A stretch of DNA of 64,000 nt. It comes from Candidatus Competibacteraceae bacterium. GTDB lineage: Bacteria; Pseudomonadota; Gammaproteobacteria; Competibacterales; Competibacteraceae. The stretch spans positions 310,001 through 374,000 of the forward strand of contig JADJQQ010000004.1 in the NCBI GenBank assembly GCA_016712625.1, written 5' to 3'. Under the pieces are notes generated by a model, which made no database searches, was not told the DNA's origin, and was given only the letters and a program-made list of their open reading frames with translations. Below, piece after piece: positions 56,263 to 64,000 of the stretch. The position numbers were made by a program, and so were the translations under genes. Position 1 is the first letter of the stretch. Every line of letters begins with the position of its first letter.

Positions 56263-58257
56263 TTAATCGACAATCAAAGTTATACGCTCGTTGGGGTTGC
56301 TGCCCCGCACCATCCGAGTCCGCAACCCTTCCCAGGCCGGAGCCAGTAGATCGGCCGGCGCGCGAGTCTGCGGATCGTCCACCGCGAGGGTGAACAGGCT
56401 CATTCGTGGTTCCAGTTTCTGCTGGCTAACGCTACCCACCCAGATGGGTTGGCCTTCGTCCTTCAGCCGAAGATTGATATCCCAAAAACGCAACACCCAG
56501 CGGGTATTTGGTTCATTGATATAATAAACCATCGTCAAATCGTCTTCGCTGCCATCGTGAATCTGCGGCAACACCGGCAATTCACGCAATTCGACTTGTG
56601 GACTCAACCACAGCAAGACACTTCGCAAATTGGGGGGCGGCGCTGCTTCCCAACCCGTTTCCCGCAAGCGTTTCTTCAAATCTTCACGGGTCCCAGCCCA
56701 TTGCAAGACGAAATCTTGCCGGCGATTGCCTCGAAAATCCATGCGCTGTTGCGGCAACTGACGCCAACCTTCTCGCAGCCAGTAATCGCGCGCTTGGGTT
56801 CGCATCACCGGGCGGGGTTGGTAACGTTCCAAATCGGCGCGATAGTGGAGGCTGACGTGAATTAAACCCGCTCCGAGCAAGCCGATTGCGCTATAAGCCA
56901 ACAAGCCGCGCCAACGCACGGGCACCGCGGTGGCATGGCTGTTATAGGCCACCCCCAGCACCGTTACCCAGATCAGCCCCAAACACAAGCCCGCCAGCGT
57001 GTCGGTCAACCAATGCATGCCGAGATAAAGTCGGGCAAATGCAATGGGGACGATTAAAAACGCTGCTCCGAGATAGACCATCCAGCGGCGGGCTATTGGA
57101 ACGCCGCGAGCGATGAGCACCCCTAGAAACCCAAATACCAACGTATTGAGGGTGGCATGGCTGGAAGGAAACGAATACCCCATCATTCCTTGGGCCGCCT
57201 CGGTCGGACTCGATACTGGCAACAACAGTTTGAACAACAGGTTCGTGGCCATGCCAAAACCCAACGCCGCCAACCAATGCCAGGCGGCCACCGGACGCTG
57301 CTGCCAAATCAACCAACAAAATACGACGAGACTGAGAGGTAGAATCACCCAGAAATCGCCCAGGGCGGCGGTGAATACCATCAAGGCATCGGCCCACGGC
57401 GTGCGCAGTTCCTGAAAAAAGTGATAAAGGCTTTGATCGAGTCCGCTGGGCAGATGTTTGCCGGCGGCGTTCAGGCTCAGACTGATCAAAACCACACTGC
57501 CTAACAACAGCATCGCTAGTGTCGCCAAGCCGCGCAGTTCACCCCGAGCGGGATCGAGCAACGAAGCGCTGATCGGCCCGATAAAGCGTCGGCCCTGACT
57601 CCAGGCATAGAAGCGCTGCACCCAATCGGTCGCGTGCGCCTGAAACAGCCGCACCAGATGTTTGACCAGCCAAGCGGTCAACCACAATACGACAGCGACA
57701 ATCAAGATCAGCACCACCAGCCGCCCCGCCACCCGAGACGCGATCTCCAACGAGGCCCCGAAGGCCATACCCGGAATCAAGTAGGCCGGCGCCCAAAGAA
57801 TAGCCGACACGACATTGGCGATCATGAAACTTCGCCACGACATATCCATCATCCCAGCCACGGTCGGAATCGTACCGCGCACAGGCCCGAAAAAGCGCCC
57901 GAATAGCACGCCCTTGCCGCCGTGTTTGCGGAAAAATTCCTCGCTGCGGGTAATCATTTCCGGATGCGTGGTGAATGGCCAGACCCGGCGAATACCCTGA
58001 TGAAAGACCCGGCCGATCCAGAAACTGACGGCATCACCGACCACCGCGCCCAAGGCAGACCACCAGTAAGCCGACCAAAATTCCACATGGCCCAACCCGA
58101 TTAAAGCCCCCAGACTAAACATTACTAAAGCACCAGGGATGATGACGCCGATAATGGTCAGTGATTCCGCCGCCGCGGAGAAGAAAATAAAAGCGCTCAT
58201 CCAGCCTGGATGGGCAGTGACCCAGGCAAACAGGGCTGTTACAAATTCTGAATGCAT
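56263..58257 (-). CDS. Fused DedA / PAP2 phosphatase / LssY C-terminal protein
   Basis: 664 residues with three parts. The N-terminal DedA (SNARE-associated) domain (~1-205) has ESLTIIGVIIPGALVMFSLGALIG in two stretches, FWIGRVFHQG, HGGKGVLFGRFFGPVRGTIPTVAGM split over ~113-137 and GMAFGASLEIASRV. A PAP2 phosphatase domain (~250-430) carries LFKLLLPV, SFPSSHATLNTLVFGF (motif 2) and FARLYLGMHWLTDTLAG (motif 3), the two catalytic His motifs. A C-terminal LssY-like domain (~480-664) is soluble and beta-rich. DedA proteins flip lipid carriers (undecaprenyl phosphate or phospholipids), and PAP2 proteins dephosphorylate such lipids, so the fusion could recycle undecaprenyl diphosphate. The start at 58257 has no strong Shine-Dalgarno. 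Confidence 0.9.
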   Translation of the reverse strand: MHSEFVTALFAWVTAHPGWMSAFIFFSAAAESLTIIGVIIPGALVMFSLGALIGLGHVEFWSAYWWSALGAVVGDAVSFWIGRVFHQGIRRVWPFTTHPEMITRSEEFFRKHGGKGVLFGRFFGPVRGTIPTVAGMMDMSWRSFMIANVVSAILWAPAYLIPGMAFGASLEIASRVAGRLVVLILIVAVVLWLTAWLVKHLVRLFQAHATDWVQRFYAWSQGRRFIGPISASLLDPARGELRGLATLAMLLLGSVVLISLSLNAAGKHLPSGLDQSLYHFFQELRTPWADALMVFTAALGDFWVILPLSLVVFCWLIWQQRPVAAWHWLAALGFGMATNLLFKLLLPVSSPTEAAQGMMGYSFPSSHATLNTLVFGFLGVLIARGVPIARRWMVYLGAAFLIVPIAFARLYLGMHWLTDTLAGLCLGLIWVTVLGVAYNSHATAVPVRWRGLLAYSAIGLLGAGLIHVSLHYRADLERYQPRPVMRTQARDYWLREGWRQLPQQRMDFRGNRRQDFVLQWAGTREDLKKRLRETGWEAAPPPNLRSVLLWLSPQVELRELPVLPQIHDGSEDDLTMVYYINEPNTRWVLRFWDINLRLKDEGQPIWVGSVSQQKLEPRMSLFTLAVDDPQTRAPADLLAPAWEGLRTRMVRGSNPNERITLIVD

Positions 58258-58289
58258 AAAATGCGTTTTGTAGTTGCTCAGAGGAATTT

Positions 58290-58439
58290 ATGAAATTGGA
58301 CTCGCGCGCAAGGATTATGGTTGCCAAAAGTGGCTTATGCTACAGGAATTGTTATTTTTGCCATCTCGCCCAGAAGAGATCTGGTGCCGGAGACCAGCGT
58401 GGCCCATCTAGCCATTGCGGCTTCAAGAAATTCGTTTGA
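58290..58439 (+). CDS. Possible small ORF with a Cys-rich motif
   Basis: A 49-residue frame, MKLDSRARIMVAKSGLC then YRNCYFCHL, ending KKFV. AGAGGA lies 5 bases before the ATG, and the frame is divergent from the DedA-PAP2 gene. It holds CxxxCxxC (CYRNCYFC), a pattern of radical SAM proteins, but there is no room for that fold, so it may be chance, a remnant or a small metal-binding peptide. Confidence 0.2.
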   Translation: MKLDSRARIMVAKSGLCYRNCYFCHLAQKRSGAGDQRGPSSHCGFKKFV

Positions 58440-58807
58440 GTAGGCTGCCTAAGCGCGTTGGGTCGCGCGGGCTTTCACTGATGGATAAACCACGGCATGG
58501 CTATTCCCCTTGCTGAGGCTCGCTGATTAAGACACGAGCCGTCGCGCTGGTTACAGATGATCCTTATCATGCCGAGTGAACAACGAAACGCCATCCTGCG
58601 CTTCAAAAATCGCCGCCTTAGCGAAACCTTGCCAAGCGCTGAACCTCGGTGATTGCAGCGTCATAGTGTATCAAGCGTGTGATTTTCGATAATCCCGGCT
58701 CAGGGCATGCTCGTCTGAAAGCACCGCATTTGCGGTGACTATTCTCGAAATCTCGGCAGGAACCTGGAGCTGATGATGCACTTCCGCTGGCCTGCGTGAG
58801 GTGGCTA
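58440..58807. other. Non-coding or degraded stretch downstream of thrH
   Basis: About 370 bases with no recognisable gene. The minus strand has short open pieces (near 58698-58800 and 58555-58668) that do not match anything I know. A small inverted repeat CACCGCA-TT-TGCGGTG lies at 58722-58737, 71 bases after the thrH stop, and may help end its transcript; no T-run follows. Confidence 0.4.
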
Positions 58808-59420
58808 TCACACTAGCTGGCGATGGCTGGCCTTGCGGAATTCCTCGCGCATATCCTTAAAAGTTCGCGCCACCGGAAACTGCGGAAATTCGTCGATGAC
58901 GTTTTGTGGTGGACGAAACAGGATACCCGCTTCTGCCTCAGCCAGCATGGCGGTGTCATTGTAAGGAATCCCCGGCGGCGATCACTCGGAAATTGAGACG
59001 GTGGAACGCCCGCACCGCCTCGCGCTTGGAATCAGGCTGGCGCAGGGTGTAACTTACAATGCGATCATCCACGACCTCCAAGCGGTGGCAAAATAAAGTC
59101 GGCCAGCCGAGCTGCCGCATTAACGGCATGGCAAATTCATAATAGGTATCGGACAGGATCACAACCTGAAACCGCTCGCGTAACCAGTCCAAAAATTCGC
59201 TTGCTCCCTCCAGCGGCCCCAGACCAGCAATCACCCGCTGGATATCGGACAGCTTCAATCCGTGCTGCGCAAGCAGCGTCAGTCGCCCTCGCATTAATTG
59301 ATCATAATCAGGGATATCACGGGTAGTCAGCCGCAATTCCTCGATTCCGGTACGTTCGGCGACATTGATCCAGATTTCCGGAACCAGGACTCCTTCCAAG
59401 TCCAGGCAAGCAAGTTCCAT
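58808..59420 (-). CDS. thrH: Phosphoserine phosphatase/homoserine phosphotransferase ThrH, apparent 1-base frameshift near 58963
   Basis: A HAD-superfamily enzyme that dephosphorylates phosphoserine and can transfer the phosphate to homoserine. The start reads MELACLDLEGVLVPEIWI with the ThrH-typical DLE (Asp7 nucleophile, Glu9 in place of the usual Asp). Then LSDTYYEFAMPLMRQLGWP, DSKREAVRAF (conserved Lys) and VIAAGDS. The frame stops two codons later (SLQ). Removing one T from TTAC (58963-58964) gives GDSYNDTAMLAEAEAG, then FRPPQNVIDEFPQFPVA and KASHRQLV, ending at 58808. That makes 203 residues, against ~205 for known ThrH. The repaired C-terminus contains the HAD motif IV aspartates, so the break is probably a sequence error. 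Confidence 0.85.
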
Positions 59421-59892
59421 GAGATTCCCCTGTACGAATACCGTCCAGCGGCGATGGCATGGACAGTCAATATGTTTAGGTTAAATGTTTAGGCTAAAAA
59501 TTTACGCTATTTAACGCCAACTCGACTTCCATGCTTACTGGAATAGTACCCCAATCGTTTAGTGCTTCCTGCCCGTCACCAACCCATCGTTTCAGCATGG
59601 ATAAGATATCTGAAAATTCGGATCGTCCAAAATATTACGTCGAGCCTGGCAAGCAGTGCGATGGCGGGCTTTCACCAGCGCAACCAATAACAATGTTCGA
59701 CCTTGGATTTCATCCAAACAAATAATTAAAATCATTTGTATCTATATTTTTACTATAGTAAAATAAATATCCCATTCAATAGACGCCGCCTTAGCTCTTT
59801 CCAACGTTCCTCGCATAGTCTAAAGTTCCTATAACAGGCGAACGATAATTTTTTAAAGCCCGAGCCGCCTTAGGTATTACTTAGAAAAACTT
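59421..59892. promoter_or_regulatory. Intergenic region upstream of pilB with a 16-base palindrome
   Basis: 472 bases between divergent thrH and pilB, with an AT-rich segment (59710-59780). At 59748-59763 lies a perfect palindrome, TTTTACTATAGTAAAA, which also contains a TATAGT that could serve as a -10 element. No pilA or other gene is found. A 64-codon frame at 59531 lacks protein character. Confidence 0.4.
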
Positions 59893-61617
59893 ATGGCAAC
59901 CAATCCCAGTACCGTCGCTCCTCAACCAAGCATCCAATTGATCGGGCTGGCCAGGCAGCTGGTGCAAAATCACCTGCTTGACGAAACCACCGCGATCAAG
60001 GCACTCGAAGAATCCCGTAAGGAAAGCATTTCTTTCGTCGCCTACCTAGTAGAGAACAAACTGGCCCGCGACAAGGACATCGCGCGTACCGCCGCCCGCA
60101 GCTTCAACTTACCCCTGTTCGATCTGGATACTTTAGAATTCGATCAAACCACCATTCGCCTCGTCGATGAAAAACTGCTGCGCCGCCACTACGCCTTGCC
60201 GCTGCACAAGCGGGGCCGCCGCTTGTTTGTGGGGGTGAGCGATCCGACCAACCAGCGGGTGCTGGAAGACATCAAATTTCAGACGCGGCTCGATATTGAA
60301 CCGATCATCGTCAGCCAAAGCCAGTTGGCAAAGGCGCTGGATACCGCCGTCGGCGCGCAAGCAACAACGATTTCCGACGCCGATATCGGGGATTTGGACT
60401 TCAGCGCCGAAACCGACGGTGGGAAAGTTGAGACGCTGTCCCAATCGGACGCCGACGATGCGCCGGTGGTTCGGTTTATCAATCAGGTCATCTTGCAAGC
60501 GATCAACCGCGGCGCTTCCGATATTCACTTCGAACCCTACGAGAAAATCTACCGAGTACGGTTCCGACAGGACGGCATCCTCGATGAAATCTACAAGCCG
60601 CCGGTCAGCATGGCGCCGCAGTTGGCGGCCCGCCTCAAGATCATGGCCCAGCTCGATATCGCCGAGCGTCGCGTACCCCAAGACGGACGCATCAAGCTCT
60701 ATCTGACCAAGCAACGCTCCATCGATTTTCGCGTCAATACCTTACCGACACTGTGGGGGGAGAAGGTTGTGATGCGCCTGCTCGATCCCTCCAGCGCGCA
60801 AATGGGGATTGAAGCTTTAGGATATGAAGATCATCAGAAAGAATTATTCATGAAAGCGATCCACAAACCGCAAGGGATGGTCCTGGTTACTGGCCCTACG
60901 GGTAGTGGCAAAACCGTGTCGCTATATACTGGACTCAATATTCTCAATACGCCCGCTGTCAATATCTCCACTGCCGAAGATCCGGTCGAAATCAACCTCG
61001 CCGGCATCAACCAGGTCAATGTCAATCCCAAAGTTGGGATGACCTTCGCCAATGCCCTGCGCTCCTTCTTGCGCCAGGATCCCGATATAATCATGGTGGG
61101 CGAAATCCGCGATCTAGAAACCGCTGAAATCGCCATCAAAGCCGCTCAAACTGGCCACATGGTGCTCTCCACCCTGCATACCAACAGTGCGCCGCAGACC
61201 CTCAGCCGCTTGATGAACATGGGCGTTGCGCCTTACAACATCGCCTCTAGCGTAACCCTCATCATCGCGCAGCGGTTGGCCCGCCGGCTCTGCCAACACT
61301 GTAAAGAAGAAGTCAGCATCCCACCGGAAGAACTGATCAATCAGGGCTTTCGGGAGGATGAAGCAGGTGCGTTGACCATCTACAAAGCGGCTGGCTGCGA
61401 CCAGTGCAACCATGGCTACAAGGGTCGGGTCGGCGTCTACGAGGTGATGCCGATCTCCGAGGAAATCGGCCGAATCATCATGGCGAACGGCAACGCACTG
61501 CACATCGCCGATCAAGCCCGCAAGGAAGGCATTAACGATTTGCGCCAATCAGGCTTGAACAAGGCTCGCCTGGGCCTCACCAGCCTGGAAGAAATCAATC
61601 GAGTAACAACGGATTAA
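59893..61617 (+). CDS. pilB: Type IV pilus assembly ATPase PilB
   Basis: 574 residues, cytoplasmic hexameric motor that extends the pilus. N-terminal GSPII_E domain (~30-165; LVQNHLLDETTAIKALE, FNLPLFDLDTLEFD), then the ATPase core with the Asp box region DAPVVRFINQVILQAI and GASDIHFEPYE (~205-225), Walker A GPTGSGKTVSLY (334-345), the Walker B region DPDIIMVGEIRDLETAE (~397-413) and the His box GHMVLSTLHTNSA. The tetracysteine zinc site is CQHCKEE (~471) and CDQCNHGYKGR (~505). The ATG at 59893 is used. pilC follows after 5 bases. Confidence 0.95.
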   Translation: MATNPSTVAPQPSIQLIGLARQLVQNHLLDETTAIKALEESRKESISFVAYLVENKLARDKDIARTAARSFNLPLFDLDTLEFDQTTIRLVDEKLLRRHYALPLHKRGRRLFVGVSDPTNQRVLEDIKFQTRLDIEPIIVSQSQLAKALDTAVGAQATTISDADIGDLDFSAETDGGKVETLSQSDADDAPVVRFINQVILQAINRGASDIHFEPYEKIYRVRFRQDGILDEIYKPPVSMAPQLAARLKIMAQLDIAERRVPQDGRIKLYLTKQRSIDFRVNTLPTLWGEKVVMRLLDPSSAQMGIEALGYEDHQKELFMKAIHKPQGMVLVTGPTGSGKTVSLYTGLNILNTPAVNISTAEDPVEINLAGINQVNVNPKVGMTFANALRSFLRQDPDIIMVGEIRDLETAEIAIKAAQTGHMVLSTLHTNSAPQTLSRLMNMGVAPYNIASSVTLIIAQRLARRLCQHCKEEVSIPPEELINQGFREDEAGALTIYKAAGCDQCNHGYKGRVGVYEVMPISEEIGRIIMANGNALHIADQARKEGINDLRQSGLNKARLGLTSLEEINRVTTD

Positions 61618-61622
61618 CAGTC

Positions 61623-62862
61623 GTGGCCAAACAACCCACTCTGGCGAAAGCCAATAAAAAAGAAGAGGAACCCACTTTTAAGTGGGAAGGGACCGACAAG
61701 CGAGGCGTCCGAGTCAAGGGCGAATTGCGGGGAAGCCATCAGAATCTCATCAAAGCGGAACTGCGCCGGCAGGGCATCGTACCGCTGCGAGTCCGTAAAA
61801 AACCTAAACCCCTCTTCACCTTTAGCGACAAAGTTAACTCCAAAGACATCATGTTATTCACGCCAGCTCTGCACCATGCTGGCTTCTGGTATTGCCGTGG
61901 TGCAAGCCTTGGACATGGTTGGGAGCAGTAACAAGAAGACCAAAGTCAAGAATCTGATCATGAACATCAAGGCTGATGTGGAAAGCGGTACAGCCTTCTC
62001 AAAAGCGCTGGCCAAGCACCATTTATACTTCAATGACTTGTATTGCAGCCTGGTTCATGCTGGCGAAGAAGCCGGCGTGCTGGAGGTCCTGCTCGACAAG
62101 ATCGCGACCTACCTGGAAAAATCCGAGGCGCTGAAAGCGAAAGTCAAAAAAGCGCTGACCTACCCGGCTATCGTGCTGGTCTTCGCCTTCGTGGTGACCG
62201 CAATCCTGCTCATTTTCGTGATTCCTACTTTTGAAGATCTGTTCAAGGGCTTCGGCGCCGAATTGCCAGCCCTCACCCGCTTCGTCATTGACCTTTCACA
62301 GGTTTTCCAAACCTACTGGTATCTCATTTTAGGGGGGCCAGTGGTTGCCATTGTCGTTTTCATCGAAGCCCGCAAGCGCTCGCGGGCCTTCGCTCAATGG
62401 CTGGATCGAATGGTGCTGCAACTACCGCTGATCGGTGATTTGGTCGCCACCTCGGCCAATGCCCGTTTCGCTCGTACGCTCTCTACGCTGTTCAGTGGCG
62501 GCGTGCCCTTGGTCGATGCCATGCAGAGCGTCGCTGGCGCCACCGGGAACTACGTCTATGAGAAAGCGGTCTTGGAAATGCGTGAGTCAGTCTCCATCGG
62601 CCAACAGTTGAATTTCGCGATGCGCCAAAGCACTTTGTTCCCGGATATGGTGGTTCAGATGGTCGCCATCGGTGAGGAAGCAGGCTCGCTGGGCGACATG
62701 CTGGCCAAGGTGGCGGATTTTTACGAAGCGGAAGTCGACCAAAAAGTAGACACCTTAACCACTATGATTGAACCGCTGTTGATGGCTTTCCTGGCCGTCG
62801 TTGTCGGCACCTTGGTGATCGCCATGTATCTGCCGATCTTCAAGCTAGCCTCCGCTGTTTGA
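61623..62862 (+). CDS. pilC: Type IV pilus inner-membrane platform protein PilC, apparent 2-base deletion near 61862
   Basis: GTG start at 61623, 5 bases after pilB. The first part (FKWEGTDKRGVRVKGELRG, LRRQGIVPLRVRKK, NSKDIMLFT) is lost at TPALHHAG. The rest resumes in another frame with QLCTMLASGIAVVQALDMVG. Inserting two bases at ACG-CCAG (61860-61866) restores LFTRQLCTMLASGI, the highly conserved family sequence, and gives 413 residues, a normal PilC length. Two GspF domains (~75-200, ~278-400) and three membrane helices (around VLVFAFVVTAILLIFVIP, WYLILGGPVVAIVVFI and LLMAFLAVVVGTLVIAMYLPIF) are seen. PilC anchors PilB and PilT to the membrane. A CG dinucleotide lost from a CGCG stretch is the likely error. 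Confidence 0.88.
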
Positions 62863-62871
62863 TGGCCAACC

Positions 62872-63753
62872 ATGATGGCTTTATTTGAGTTGCTGGAAAG
62901 CTCCCACATCCTGTTTACCGTTCTAGTGATTCTTTTGGGCTTGCTGGTTGGCAGTTTTCTAAACGTGGTGATTTACCGCCTGCCATTGATAATGGAACAG
63001 GAGTGGCGATCCCAATGCGCGGAACTGTTCGGCCAATCGGACACAGCCGCCACCGCGGACAAACCCTCTCTCAGTCTGTGGGGACCCCGCTCACAATGTC
63101 CGCATTGTGGGCATTTGATCACAGCAATAGAAAATATCCCTTTGTTCAGCTATATACGGCAACGTGGCCGCTGCGCCCATTGCCAAGGCGCCATCAGCAT
63201 CCAGTATCCGATCATCGAAGCGTTGAGCGGCTGTCTGGCAGGCATCGTCGCTTGGAAATTGGGTTTCGGCTGGCCGGCAGCGGCCGCCTTGCTCTTTACC
63301 TGGATTCTATTGGCTGCCAGCATCATTGATTTCCGGCATCAACTCTTGCCCGACGATCTGGTTTTACCTTTGCTGTGGCTCGGCCTGCTTGCCGCCTTAT
63401 TTCGGTTGTTCGCTGACCTGCCTAGCGCGGTCATCGGCGCCATGGCCGGCTATCTGTCCTTATGGTCGGTTTATCAGGTTTTCCGCCTGCTTACTGGCAA
63501 GGAAGGGATGGGGCATGGCGATTTCAAATTACTGGCCGCGCTTGGCGCTTGGGCCGGCTGGCAATATTTAGTCACCATCGTGATTCTTTCATCGGTGGTG
63601 GGAGCGATTTTCGGTTTGGCGCTGATCCTGTTCCGCGGCCGCGACCGACAAATTCCGATGCCGTTCGGACCCTTCCTTGCCACCGCTGGCTGGATCGCGT
63701 TGCTGTGGGGTGAAGCAATTAACGGTGCTTACCTGCAATGGCTAGGACTTTAG
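62872..63753 (+). CDS. pilD: Type IV prepilin leader peptidase/N-methyltransferase PilD
   Basis: 293 residues, inner membrane, cleaves and N-methylates prepilins and pseudopilins. N-terminal helix (LFTVLVILLGLLVGSFLNVVIYRLP in two parts, ~16-40), the cytoplasmic loop with two Cys pairs (CPHCGHLI and CAHCQGAI, ~75-110; zinc site), then about six more helices. The two catalytic aspartates are in IDFRHQLLPDDLV (~152) and GKEGMGHGDFKLLAALGAW (~213). The ATGs at 62872 and 62875 are both possible; neither has a clear Shine-Dalgarno. 9 bases separate it from pilC and 2 bases from coaE, so the four genes form one unit. Confidence 0.94.
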   Translation: MMALFELLESSHILFTVLVILLGLLVGSFLNVVIYRLPLIMEQEWRSQCAELFGQSDTAATADKPSLSLWGPRSQCPHCGHLITAIENIPLFSYIRQRGRCAHCQGAISIQYPIIEALSGCLAGIVAWKLGFGWPAAAALLFTWILLAASIIDFRHQLLPDDLVLPLLWLGLLAALFRLFADLPSAVIGAMAGYLSLWSVYQVFRLLTGKEGMGHGDFKLLAALGAWAGWQYLVTIVILSSVVGAIFGLALILFRGRDRQIPMPFGPFLATAGWIALLWGEAINGAYLQWLGL

Positions 63754-63755
63754 TC

Positions 63756-64000
63756 ATGTTGATAATCGGATTGACGGGGGGTATCGGCAGCGGTAAAACA
63801 GAAGTCAGTAACCGATTCGCCGGTCTTGGCGTACCCATTATCGATACCGATCAGCTGGCCCGCGAGCTGGTCGAACCCGGCCAGCCCGCGTTGTCAGACA
63901 TAGCGGCGGTGTTTGGTCCGGATTGTTTGGATGAGCGAGGTCGGCTGCGGCGCGACGCCTTGCGCGAGCGAGTTTTTATCAATCCAGATGGCCGTCGTCG
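63756..64000 (+). CDS. coaE: Dephospho-CoA kinase, 5' part, cut by window edge
   Basis: The first ~81 residues begin MLIIGLTGGIGSGKTEV, with the P-loop at residues 8-15, then FAGLGVPIIDTDQLARELVEPG and LDERGRLRRDALRERVF. This is the CoaE pattern; the enzyme phosphorylates dephospho-CoA in the last step of coenzyme A synthesis. It starts 2 bases after the pilD stop, the pilBCD-coaE order found in many gammaproteobacteria (often followed by zapD and yacG). About 120 residues should follow beyond the window. Confidence 0.94.
   Translation, partial: MLIIGLTGGIGSGKTEVSNRFAGLGVPIIDTDQLARELVEPGQPALSDIAAVFGPDCLDERGRLRRDALRERVFINPDGRR

Noticed and set aside
59531..59725. 64-codon frame upstream of pilB as a possible pilin gene
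   Set aside because: No type III signal peptide (G/FTLIE-like), no hydrophobic helix and no Shine-Dalgarno.
1..64000. Insertion sequences, prophage, integrons, rRNA or tRNA genes
   Set aside because: No transposase, integrase, phage structural gene, terminal inverted repeat pair or RNA gene was recognised on either strand.

Overview
The window looks like chromosomal DNA of a gammaproteobacterium. By eye it is moderately GC-rich. It carries tamA-tamB, slt, acnB, cysM-rlmD, ispG, degQ and a pilB-pilC-pilD-coaE block, and it shows no insertion sequences, phage genes, tRNA or rRNA. Environmental lineages such as the Competibacteraceae would fit (two-component hybrid kinases, polyphosphate enzyme, srf-like genes), but the family is only an inference.

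Layout. 1-4230: a polyphosphate:AMP phosphotransferase cut by the window edge, divergent from two tandem lytic transglycosylases. 4271-11968 (minus): two paralogous TonB-dependent receptors, a YfiR-like periplasmic protein and a hybrid histidine kinase, which read as one signalling operon. 12126-14241 (minus): cysM and rlmD. 14411-20253 (plus): tamA-tamB. 20316-23885 (minus): an envelope-stress type operon of a small unknown protein, PspA, YqiJ and YqiK/flotillin. 24164-26355: a thioredoxin-fold protein divergent from the periplasmic protease DegQ/MucD. 26695-34523 (plus): acnB and a giant exonuclease-RecQ-UvrD fusion helicase. 34541-51887 (minus): a long block centred on srfB- and srfC-like genes, with a proline-rich membrane protein, a TAXI-type binding protein, a GGDEF/EAL protein, a small membrane protein, a hybrid kinase and an orphan PotD-like lipoprotein. 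51985-59420 (minus): DUF554, mgtE, ispG, isochorismatase-like hydrolase, DedA-PAP2-LssY fusion and thrH. 59893-64000 (plus): pilB, pilC, pilD and the start of coaE.

How the genes work together. Several units concern the envelope: murein turnover, TAM, Psp/flotillin, DegQ, PAP2/DedA and type IV pili. Signalling is heavily represented, with two hybrid kinases ending in Hpt domains and one GGDEF/EAL protein. The most unusual unit is the srf-like block, which pairs an Hsp70/actin-fold ATPase (SrfB-like) with a dynamin-like P-loop GTPase (SrfC-like), interleaved with c-di-GMP and binding-protein genes.

Data quality matters here. Six conserved genes (a TonB receptor, yqiJ, acnB, the helicase, thrH, pilC) are each broken by a 1-2 base indel whose repair restores a family-like protein. 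So many breaks in genes that are normally needed points to sequence errors rather than true decay. Separately, rlmD lacks in frame about 43-45 residues containing the SAM-binding motif. Start codons below were chosen from Shine-Dalgarno sequences and signal peptides where these were visible.
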